Shown: piece after piece, positions 18,286 through 25,285 of the stretch
Position numbering within the stretch: the stretch's first letter is position 1
Layout: each line of letters starts with the position of its first letter
Assembly (NCBI RefSeq): GCF_031010195.1
Contig: NZ_JAUAMC010000001.1
Coordinates: forward strand, 1-64,000
Length of the DNA stretch: 64,000 nt
Direction: 5' to 3'
Source of the DNA: Halomonas sp. SpR8
GTDB taxonomy: Bacteria; Pseudomonadota; Gammaproteobacteria; Pseudomonadales; Halomonadaceae
The notes under the pieces: generated by a model
Told to the model about the DNA's origin: nothing
What the model saw: the letters and a program-made list of their open reading frames with translations, nothing else
Database searches by the model: none
Position numbers and translations under genes: made by a program

Positions 18286-18684
18286 ATGTTTCGTTTGTGT
18301 GTTCGTGACCACTTTATGATCGCCCATAGTTTTAACGGTGAGATTTTTGGCCCAGCCCAGCGCACCCACGGCGCTACCTATGTGGTGGACGTGGTTTTTC
18401 AGCGTCCTGAGCTGGATGACGATGGCCTAGTGATCGATATCGGTCTCGCCAGTGACACCGTTAAAGAGGTACTGGCAGGCTATAACTTTCAAAATCTGGA
18501 TGAGGTCAGCGAGTTTCAAGGTAAAAACACCACCACTGAATTTATGGCCAAAGTGATTTTCGACCAGCTCGCCAAAGCGATTGGCGAGGGGAAAATGGGG
18601 TCAACCGCCCAAGGGATCACTCATATGGAGATCAAGCTTCACGAATCCCATGTGGCCTGGGCCAGCTTCGAAGGCGCGCTATGA
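18286..18684 (+). CDS. PTPS/QueD-like protein with a degenerate active site
   Basis: A 132-residue homologue of 6-pyruvoyl-tetrahydropterin synthase/QueD. The pterin-anchoring Glu near the C-terminus is kept (Glu120 in HESHVAW), as are the first two zinc-type histidines (His14, His28). The C-x3-HGH motif reads A-x3-HGA (Ala24, Ala30), so the catalytic Cys and third zinc ligand are absent. The usual Asp-His pair is replaced by Tyr66-Asn67. It therefore probably binds a pterin-like compound but does not do standard PTPS or QueD chemistry. The stop overlaps the next start as ATGA. An alternative is a distinct enzyme using Cys5 or another residue. Confidence 0.8.
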   Translation: MFRLCVRDHFMIAHSFNGEIFGPAQRTHGATYVVDVVFQRPELDDDGLVIDIGLASDTVKEVLAGYNFQNLDEVSEFQGKNTTTEFMAKVIFDQLAKAIGEGKMGSTAQGITHMEIKLHESHVAWASFEGAL

Positions 18685-20630
18685 GCCGGCGTTTTACCCT
18701 TATCGTTGCCGGTGACCCTGCTCAGCGCACCGGTGGCTACCTCTACGATGCGCACATCGTCTCAGCCTTGCGTGACCAGGGGTGGGAGATTGACGTTGTT
18801 GGCCTCGCCGGTAGTTTTCCTGATGCAGATGACGAGGCGTCGGCAGCGCTTGCCCAGGCGCTTGCATCGCTTTCCGAGCATGCCGCGGTGGTGATTGATG
18901 GCTTGGCCATGGGAGCGCTGCCTAACGTCGTCGCTCAGCATGCTCAGCGCTTGGACATTACCGCGTTGCTTCATCACCCGTTAGGCGATGAGCTCGGCCT
19001 GAACGAAGCTGATCAACAGCGTTTTCATCGCAGTGAACTAACGGCGCTTGCGTCTGTGGCACGGATTATCGTCACCAGCCACTTTACCGCCCGGCGTTTG
19101 CCAGCGCTTGCGGCCCTTTACGACTTGCCACTCAAAGCGAGTGTCACCGTGGTTGAACCGGGCGTTGCCCAGGCGCCGATCAGCCCAGCAGCGGCCCCCG
19201 GCGAGACACTGCGCTTACTGTGTGTCGCCACGCTCACGCCGCGCAAGGGGCAGGATATTCTTGTTCAAGCGCTGGCGGGGGTCGCTGGTGATCACTGGCA
19301 GTGTGATTGCTACGGCGGTGCGCGAGACCCGGCGTTTACCCAGCGGGTACAGCACCTGATTGAACAAAATGGCTTACAGAGCCGCGTGCAGCTACACGGA
19401 GAGTGTGGCAGCGAGATGCTGGAAGCCGCCTATCGGAGCGCCCACGCGCTGGTACTGCCCTCTTGGTATGAAGGTTACGGGATGGTGGTCACCGAAGCCC
19501 TGGCCCATGGGCTGCCGGTGATTACCACGACCGGCGGCGCGCTGCGCGATACCTTGCCGGAAGGCGCTGGGTTGAGCGTTGAGCCGGGCGATAGGGCGGC
19601 CCTACAAGACGCCTTGAGCCGCTTTTGCCATGACGCCGAGCTGCGCCATCAGTTGCGCCATGGGGCTGCCCAGGCCCGCAGTGCGTTAAGCGATTGGCAA
19701 GCAGCTGGCACGGCGTTTGCGGCGGCGTTATCGGCCCAGAGCGACTCGGCTGAGAGCTCGTTAAGCCTGCACACCGGAAGTCATTTTGGGTCTGATTGGC
19801 TAACCCTGCGCGAGGCGGCCGACTTTGCATCGCGCAGCCAGCGTCTAGCGGGGCTAGCCGCCGAGTGGCTAAGTGCACGGACGCAAACGCCGCTGCTAGC
19901 GGATCTTGGCTGTGGCCGCGGCAGCAATATGCGCTACCTAGCCCCACGGTTAAACGGCCACCAGCGCTGGAAACTGATTGATCACGACGCCATTTTATTG
20001 GCCCAAGCGCGTCAGCGGGCAGCCGGATTAGGCGGCGCGCAGGGGCATCCGGTGGCGGTTGAAACCCATTGCGTGTCGCTGGAGCCGCTTAGCGATGTTC
20101 CGATGGACGATGCACATTTGGTGACCGCTTCGGCCTTGCTGGATCTTGTCTCCCAACAGTGGATTGAGGCGCTGGTAGCCCGCTGTGCTGAACACCGCCA
20201 AGCGCTGCTAATCGCGCTAAGTGTGACCGGCGAGTGGCACTTTACTGATCGCCAGGGTGCGTCGGTAATGGATGACGAAGATCACTGGCTGCTGGCGATG
20301 TTTATTGCCCACCAGCAGCGCGATAAAGGCTTGGGCGATGCGCTCGGCGGCCATGCCCAGTCAGTCTTGGTCACCATGTTAAAAGAAGCGGGCTACCGTA
20401 TTGAACAGGCCGAGACACCCTGGCAGCTCGCCGCGGGCGATCGCGACCAACAACCGTTGATGATGGCATTACTTGATGGCTGGGCAGAAGCCGCGACGGA
20501 GCAAAGTCCGGAAGCGGCGGGGCGCATTGCCGCCTGGCTTGAGCAGCGCCAGCAAGCGGTAGCGAATGGCAGCTTGGGTATTAGTGTTGGGCACCACGAT
20601 TTATTCGCTATACCACGGGCAGAGGGGTAG
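18681..20630 (+). CDS. GT4 glycosyltransferase fused to a SAM-dependent methyltransferase
   Basis: A 649-residue bifunctional protein. Residues about 1-345 form a GT-B fold GT4 glycosyltransferase: an N-terminal GGYLYDAHIV, then ATLTPRKGQDILVQAL, and the donor-binding E-x7-E in EGYGMVVTEALAHGLPVI near residue 264. Residues about 380-640 form a class I methyltransferase with motif I LADLGCGRGSNMRYL near residue 406 and an acidic LIDHD at motif II. It probably glycosylates a small molecule or lipid and methylates the same product. It is translationally coupled to the PTPS homologue and followed 4 bases later by the flippase-like gene. Confidence 0.85.
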   Translation: MSRRFTLIVAGDPAQRTGGYLYDAHIVSALRDQGWEIDVVGLAGSFPDADDEASAALAQALASLSEHAAVVIDGLAMGALPNVVAQHAQRLDITALLHHPLGDELGLNEADQQRFHRSELTALASVARIIVTSHFTARRLPALAALYDLPLKASVTVVEPGVAQAPISPAAAPGETLRLLCVATLTPRKGQDILVQALAGVAGDHWQCDCYGGARDPAFTQRVQHLIEQNGLQSRVQLHGECGSEMLEAAYRSAHALVLPSWYEGYGMVVTEALAHGLPVITTTGGALRDTLPEGAGLSVEPGDRAALQDALSRFCHDAELRHQLRHGAAQARSALSDWQAAGTAFAAALSAQSDSAESSLSLHTGSHFGSDWLTLREAADFASRSQRLAGLAAEWLSARTQTPLLADLGCGRGSNMRYLAPRLNGHQRWKLIDHDAILLAQARQRAAGLGGAQGHPVAVETHCVSLEPLSDVPMDDAHLVTASALLDLVSQQWIEALVARCAEHRQALLIALSVTGEWHFTDRQGASVMDDEDHWLLAMFIAHQQRDKGLGDALGGHAQSVLVTMLKEAGYRIEQAETPWQLAAGDRDQQPLMMALLDGWAEAATEQSPEAAGRIAAWLEQRQQAVANGSLGISVGHHDLFAIPRAEG

Positions 20631-20634
20631 ACGG

Positions 20635-22572
20635 ATGAGCCTTGCAAGGCGGATGCAGGCACACTGGCAGCGAAGCCCATGGCTACGGCGTGGGCTAGTT
20701 AGCGCCGCGCTGTTAGGGGCGGTTGCGCTGTGGGTCGATCCCCAGGCCATTCTAGCCGAGGTGCAGCGTTTTTCAGCCGGATGGCTAGTAGTGGCGTTAG
20801 TGATCAGCACCTTGCAAGTGATGCTATGCGCTTGGCGTTGGCAGTTCACCGCCGGGCTTATCGATGTGCCGTTACGGTTTAGCTATGCCCTACGCGAATA
20901 CTATTTAGCACTGTTGGTTAATCAGCTTCTGCCCGGTGGTGTGCTGGGTGACGCTGGGCGAGCGCATCGCCATGCCAGCCAAGCGCAATCTCGCGGTCGC
21001 GCTTGGCGAGCGGTGATTATTGAACGTGCTTCAGGACAGGTGGCCGTGGTGCTGCTCACGTTTAGCGCACTGATGCTTTCACCCCTCTGGTATAGCGTTT
21101 TGGGCGGGGCGTGGATCACTGCGATCGGTCTCGGCACTGCGGCGGCGCTGGCTATGGTCATCGTTGGTGGCCTGCTGTTGCGCCAGCGCTTAAACGCCTG
21201 GCTAGGGCAACTGCCTAACTGGTGCCAATCCTTGGCCCGCGACCTAAAACGCGGCTTACTAACGCGCGGCGTGTGGCTTCAGCAGTTGCTTTCTTCGTTG
21301 CTGATTGTGCTGAGTTACGGTGCGGTCATGGTGTGCGCGGCGCGAGCGATTGGCGTTGCGCTACCGGCACTGGAACTGCTGGCGCTAACCCCGGTGCTGC
21401 TGCTGGCAATGCTCATTCCGTTTTCGGTGGCGGGCTGGGGGGTACGCGAAGGCGCGGCCGCCGGGGTGTGGGCGTTAGTAGGCTTGCCGCCTGCCCAGGG
21501 TGTGGCCGTGTCGTTGGCCTATGGCGTTATCGTGCTACTGGCCTGCCTACCCGGCATTGGCGTCGCCTTGAGTCGTCGCCGCAGCGCTCAGCCGTCAGGT
21601 GGGCAAGGGTCGCAGGCGCATATCGAACAGCGTGTCGTCACCGCAACGGAAGGTGCGCGTGGGCGGGCGCAGCGCACTCTCAAGCGTCTCGATGGGCGTC
21701 ATTTTAAGCCCCGGCCTGCCAGAGCCGATCAGCAATGGCGCGACCAGCAGGTGCAGCCGATCGACGCTGCCCGCTTCGATAAATTGAGAAACCGTAATGC
21801 CGCCGCCTTCGACCAGCACGCGGGGCAAGCCTTTGCCGGCCAGCAGGGCGATAACCTCGCTGGGCTTGAACTGGCCGTGTTCGTTCAGCCTCAGCACGCA
21901 GCGCTGAACGTGGGACCGAACTTGAGATTGAACTTGAGATTGAACGTGGCAAGAGTGCACAGCCTTCGCCACATCGGGTCCTACGATATGCAGCGTCGGT
22001 GCGCCGTCGTTGCACAGCAGCGTCAGGTCATTAGGAAGGCGGCCTCGTGGGTCAAGCACCACCCGGGTCGGGTTGCTGCCACTAACGTGGCGTACGGTCA
22101 ATTGCGGGTTGTCGGCACTGGCCGTCCCTGCGCCGACGATCACCGCGTCAACCAGCGCCCGCAGGCGGTGCAAATGGACCAAGCTTTCGTAACCGTTGAT
22201 GTAGTGGGAGTGACCGCTTTCCGTCGCAATGCGGCCATCCAGGCTCTGGCCCAGTTGAGCGATTACCCATGCCGGGCTACTGGCGAGCGGCGTCAGGCAG
22301 TCCAGCAGTTCACGCGCCTCAGCGGTGACCGTCTGGTTTGTTTGCCACTCGCCGTTAGGCAGTGCCTTGATGGGGGCGGCGCAAGGGTGCTGATGACGCA
22401 CCGCCAGCAGCCACTCCCAGGCGTCGGCCAGCGCAATAATGTTGACATAAGAGTCGGACATGACGCCTCCGTGCTAAAAAAACCGCTTTATCATGCGGGC
22501 CCTATCAATTCAGCGCAAGCGCGTAACGTCCCTCATGCTAGGAAGCTAGGAGGCCTACATGTACCAGATTGA
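20635..22572 (+). CDS. LPG-synthase-TM/flippase-like membrane protein with missing stop (reads antisense through ribD-like gene)
   Basis: Residues 1-320 form a polytopic membrane protein of the lysylphosphatidylglycerol-synthase-transmembrane (flippase-like) family. NQLLPGGVLGDAGRAHRHA, the ERASGQVAVVLL stretch and PFSVAGWGVREGAAAGVW are family hallmarks, and relatives are usually 300-340 residues. No stop codon occurs at the expected end (about 21600). The frame runs on for a further 325 codons, antisense to the whole RibD-like gene, to 22572. That extension is Arg/Gln/Ala-rich and looks like antisense of a coding gene, not a domain. A lost stop, a frameshift (the +1 frame stops at 21571) or a sequence error could explain it. 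AGGGG precedes the ATG at 20635. Confidence 0.65.
   Translation: MSLARRMQAHWQRSPWLRRGLVSAALLGAVALWVDPQAILAEVQRFSAGWLVVALVISTLQVMLCAWRWQFTAGLIDVPLRFSYALREYYLALLVNQLLPGGVLGDAGRAHRHASQAQSRGRAWRAVIIERASGQVAVVLLTFSALMLSPLWYSVLGGAWITAIGLGTAAALAMVIVGGLLLRQRLNAWLGQLPNWCQSLARDLKRGLLTRGVWLQQLLSSLLIVLSYGAVMVCAARAIGVALPALELLALTPVLLLAMLIPFSVAGWGVREGAAAGVWALVGLPPAQGVAVSLAYGVIVLLACLPGIGVALSRRRSAQPSGGQGSQAHIEQRVVTATEGARGRAQRTLKRLDGRHFKPRPARADQQWRDQQVQPIDAARFDKLRNRNAAAFDQHAGQAFAGQQGDNLAGLELAVFVQPQHAALNVGPNLRLNLRLNVARVHSLRHIGSYDMQRRCAVVAQQRQVIRKAASWVKHHPGRVAATNVAYGQLRVVGTGRPCADDHRVNQRPQAVQMDQAFVTVDVVGVTAFRRNAAIQALAQLSDYPCRATGERRQAVQQFTRLSGDRLVCLPLAVRQCLDGGGARVLMTHRQQPLPGVGQRNNVDIRVGHDASVLKKPLYHAGPINSAQARNVPHARKLGGLHVPD
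21595..22461 (-). CDS. RibD C-terminal reductase-domain protein (stand-alone)
   Basis: A 288-residue protein with a RibD_C/dihydrofolate reductase-like domain from residue about 65: SLDGRIATESGHSHYING, RALVDAVIVGAGTASADNP and VLVEGGGITVSQFIEAGSVD. There is no N-terminal cytidine-deaminase-like domain, so it resembles archaeal and fungal stand-alone reductases that act on the pyrimidine before deamination. GGAGG precedes the ATG. It is divergent from the GTP cyclohydrolase II-like gene (97-base gap), whose product would supply its substrate. A 12-base direct repeat (21918-21945) produces a short Gln/Val/Ser repeat in the middle. It is probably a specialised paralogue rather than the riboflavin enzyme. 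Confidence 0.85.
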   Translation of the reverse strand: MSDSYVNIIALADAWEWLLAVRHQHPCAAPIKALPNGEWQTNQTVTAEARELLDCLTPLASSPAWVIAQLGQSLDGRIATESGHSHYINGYESLVHLHRLRALVDAVIVGAGTASADNPQLTVRHVSGSNPTRVVLDPRGRLPNDLTLLCNDGAPTLHIVGPDVAKAVHSCHVQSQVQSQVRSHVQRCVLRLNEHGQFKPSEVIALLAGKGLPRVLVEGGGITVSQFIEAGSVDRLHLLVAPLLIGSGRPGLKMTPIETLESALRPPTRTFRCGDDTLFDMRLRPLPT

Positions 22573-23662
22573 ACGAGCTATTTTCGATATCCGTCGTGGA
22601 TTGCCAGTGGTGGTGAATGCCGGTGAGCAGCGTCTGCTTGTACAGGCGTTAGAAGGCAGCGATTCAGTAGAATCGCTGGCTCAATTAGCCGGCCAGCAGC
22701 CTTCGCTGGTGCTGACTCGCCACCGCTTAGCCGCGATGGGAGTGACGTTAGCCGCCGAGGCAGCAAGCCTGCCGTTAGTAGCTGGCATCACTACCAGCGA
22801 GCTGCAAGGCTTGGCTACGGCTGAAACGCTCAAGCAATCTGCGGGTGAGTTATCCAGCCGCTTAAAACCGGCCGGAGTAGCCGAACTTGGTGCAGTCACG
22901 CTGATGCGCCGCGCACGGCTCATTCCTGCCGCGCTATGTGCCTTTGTGAGTGAAAAAGCCGCGGCGGACATTGATCAACAGCTGTCAGAAGGGCGGCTGT
23001 TGGCCGTCGATGCCAATGACGCCGAGCAGTGTTTGGTCGGGGCGCCGGGCATGCTTAAGCAAGTAAGCGCAGCCAATATTCCTTTGGAGGACGCTGTCGA
23101 CAGCCGCTTTGTGCTGTTCCGCGAGCCGGATGGCTTGCGTGAACACATCGCCGTGGTGATTGGTCAGCCCGAAGAGTGGAAAACCGCGGTGCCGCTACGA
23201 ATGCACTCGGCGTGCCTTACTGGGGATTTGTTTGGCAGCCTGCGCTGCGACTGCGGCGAACAGCTGCGCAATGCGGTGGCCGATATTAAAGCCCTGGGCG
23301 GCGGCGTGCTGCTCTATCTGGCGCAAGAGGGCCGTGGCATTGGCCTGGCCAATAAGTTGCGTGCCTATACTCTGCAGGATGGTGGCTTGGATACCGTCGA
23401 TGCGGATCAGGTACTGGGTTTTGGCGACGACGAGCGCCAGTACGCGGTAGCGGTAGATATGCTTAACGCATTAGCCATTTCCCAAGTGCAGCTACTGACC
23501 AATAACCCTCTTAAGATGGAGGCGTTGCGCCAGGGCGGCATTGAAGTGGTCTCGCGTCAGGCGCTATATGGCAGTGTCACCGACCAAAACCACCGCTATC
23601 TGAATGCTAAAGCAACGCGCGGTGGGCATCTGCTGGAAGAGGTATTGAACGGCCAGTCTTAA
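22559..23662 (+). CDS. GTP cyclohydrolase II-like protein with degenerate DHBP-synthase N-domain
   Basis: A 367-residue protein. Residues about 165-360 are a complete GTP cyclohydrolase II domain: the zinc ligands C-x10-C-x-C (Cys219, Cys230, Cys232), LAQEGRGIGLANKLRAY and LLTNNPLKMEAL. The N-terminal 160 residues resemble 3,4-dihydroxy-2-butanone-4-phosphate synthase, but the acidic REnEGD catalytic motif is missing, so only the GTP-opening activity is expected. The product would be a diamino-ribosylamino-pyrimidinone phosphate. TAGGAGG precedes the ATG at 22559. Its neighbours suggest it feeds a dedicated pathway, but it could be the organism's riboflavin RibA. Confidence 0.87.
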   Translation: MYQIERAIFDIRRGLPVVVNAGEQRLLVQALEGSDSVESLAQLAGQQPSLVLTRHRLAAMGVTLAAEAASLPLVAGITTSELQGLATAETLKQSAGELSSRLKPAGVAELGAVTLMRRARLIPAALCAFVSEKAAADIDQQLSEGRLLAVDANDAEQCLVGAPGMLKQVSAANIPLEDAVDSRFVLFREPDGLREHIAVVIGQPEEWKTAVPLRMHSACLTGDLFGSLRCDCGEQLRNAVADIKALGGGVLLYLAQEGRGIGLANKLRAYTLQDGGLDTVDADQVLGFGDDERQYAVAVDMLNALAISQVQLLTNNPLKMEALRQGGIEVVSRQALYGSVTDQNHRYLNAKATRGGHLLEEVLNGQS

Positions 23663-23671
23663 CAACCAGCG

Positions 23672-24448
23672 TTAGTCTCTCGCGAGCGGCGGCAGGTGGG
23701 CGGTTTCCGTTACCACTGCCGCCAGCTGTTTGGCGTAGTGCTTCACTAGCCGCTCGCCCAATTCAGCGCTTGCGTGGGTGGCATCCCCCGCCACACCCTG
23801 GACGCTCAAGTCTTCTGCTAACCAGGCAAATGCTGCAACACCTTCGGCACTGACTAAGGCGTCGCCCTTGGGGGCTGCAGGTGGTGTGGCTTGATAGTTT
23901 TCTAGTTGCACCAGCGAGGGTGCCAAATAGCGCATCATCGCGGTTTCGAGTAACCCGCCGTGCAAGCCGTAGCGCAACTCGTCAGATGCAATCGCACCCT
24001 CCAAGGGCGGTAGCCGGGTGTAGGTGGCTTTCACCACGCGCATGCTATGCCGCCGCCGCAGCGTTAAGCCTGCCAAATCCATTACCGCTTTGTTACCACC
24101 GTGGCTGTTAAGCAGCACCAAACGACGAATTCCCGCCTGCGCGAGGCTGTCGCCGTAGGCTTCTAGGGTGGCAATCGCCAGTGGCGCTGGCAGGCTTAGC
24201 GTGCCGGGGAAGCTGGCGTGTTCATCGCTGGCACCCACGGCAATGGGTGGCAGGCAGATAACCTCAAGCGAAGGGGCAAGCGCTTTCAGCATGGCCGCCT
24301 GAAGTCCTTCACCAATGGTGAGGTCGGTGGCTAAAGGAAGGTGGGTACCGTGCTGTTCGATAGCGCCAAGCACCAGCACTGCCACCGGATCGCGCTGGGC
24401 GAACTCGGCTAGCTGCGGTGCGGTGAGCGTTTGCCAGTGGTGAATCAT
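23672..24448 (-). CDS. Creatininase-family amidohydrolase
   Basis: A 258-residue metal-dependent hydrolase of the creatininase/MftE/ArfB family. The metal ligands are visible as GAIEQHGTHLPLATD (Glu31, His33, Asp42), LNSHGGN near residue 115 and GLHGGLLETAMM near residue 163. Family members include creatinine amidohydrolase and the archaeal formylamino-pyrimidine deformylase ArfB. Next to cyclohydrolase II-like and RibD-like genes, an ArfB-like step on a pyrimidine intermediate is an attractive inference. It is convergent with the cyclohydrolase gene and downstream of FkbM on the same strand. Confidence 0.87.
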   Translation of the reverse strand: MIHHWQTLTAPQLAEFAQRDPVAVLVLGAIEQHGTHLPLATDLTIGEGLQAAMLKALAPSLEVICLPPIAVGASDEHASFPGTLSLPAPLAIATLEAYGDSLAQAGIRRLVLLNSHGGNKAVMDLAGLTLRRRHSMRVVKATYTRLPPLEGAIASDELRYGLHGGLLETAMMRYLAPSLVQLENYQATPPAAPKGDALVSAEGVAAFAWLAEDLSVQGVAGDATHASAELGERLVKHYAKQLAAVVTETAHLPPLARD

Positions 24449-24469
24449 GATGTGAAAGGCCTTTCGGTA

Positions 24470-25285
24470 TTAAGCATCGTTCAGAACGAAGGGATGATTG
24501 GAGCGGCAGGCGTAAAGATCGCCGGAGGGTAGCTCTTCGGCACCTGCATTGAGCCACTCAATAACAGCCTGCGGGGTTTGCCACTCAGCCCAACGGAAAT
24601 GGCGCTGCTCGCCAACCACGACATTGTAGCGATAGTCGCCAAGGCGGCTTAAATGGTCAACACAAGCGTGGCTAACCGCTAGCGCGCCGGAGACAAACTC
24701 CACCGAAAGTGCGGCTACGGCGCGGCTTAATCCTGCCAGGACCTCGGCTTCAAAACCCTCAACGTCAATTTTGATAAAGCTGGGCTCGCCGTACTCTTCG
24801 ATTAATGTATCTAAGGTGGTGACCGGCACCCGTAAACGCTGCTCCCAGCGCACCTGGCTGAAGCCTGCATTGCGCTCACCAATCTGTTCGCGCCATTCGG
24901 TGGCCAGGGTGGAAAGCGTGGGGTTGCCGGCGCTGATCGCAATGTCGGCAAAGCCTGCCGTCGGGCCAGCCGCTATGGGCAGCAGGGTAATGCTTTGCGG
25001 TCTGACTAAGCGCTTGAACCACTTGGCAAGCTCGGGCTGAGGCTCAAGCGCGACAACCTTAGCGCCTAGCGAATGGAAAGCCGCGCTGCGGTCGCCCAAG
25101 TGAGCGCCAATATCAAAGGCCACGCTGCCGGGCTGAATAAATGGCTGATAAAGGCGCTTAAGTCCGCGCTGGCGTCCCGGGCGCCAATAAATAAACAGCG
25201 AGCGGGCAAGTCCGCCCACGCTGCGCAGCCGTTGCAGGTACTGGCGCTGCATTAATTGGCTTTTCTGAGTCTCTACATCACTCAT
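24470..25285 (-). CDS. FkbM-family SAM-dependent methyltransferase
   Basis: A 271-residue methyltransferase. The FkbM domain spans residues about 55-215 with FDIGAHLGDRSAAFHSLGA (motif I), ALEPQPELAKWF (motif II) and FIKIDVEGFEAEVLAGL. Such enzymes O-methylate sugars or other small-molecule hydroxyls. The start overlaps the opgG-like stop by 8 bases, so both are co-transcribed. It could act on a periplasmic glucan precursor or on the product of the pteridine-like cluster. Confidence 0.85.
   Translation of the reverse strand: MSDVETQKSQLMQRQYLQRLRSVGGLARSLFIYWRPGRQRGLKRLYQPFIQPGSVAFDIGAHLGDRSAAFHSLGAKVVALEPQPELAKWFKRLVRPQSITLLPIAAGPTAGFADIAISAGNPTLSTLATEWREQIGERNAGFSQVRWEQRLRVPVTTLDTLIEEYGEPSFIKIDVEGFEAEVLAGLSRAVAALSVEFVSGALAVSHACVDHLSRLGDYRYNVVVGEQRHFRWAEWQTPQAVIEWLNAGAEELPSGDLYACRSNHPFVLNDA

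Noticed and set aside
21222-21707. Plus-strand frame of 161 codons overlapping the flippase-like gene
   Set aside because: It is another frame of a recognisable membrane protein; its Arg/Gly/Trp-rich composition is typical of out-of-frame reading.
22462-22558. FMN riboswitch upstream of the GTP cyclohydrolase II-like gene
   Set aside because: The 97-base gap is too short and contains none of the conserved helices of an RFN element that I could recognise.
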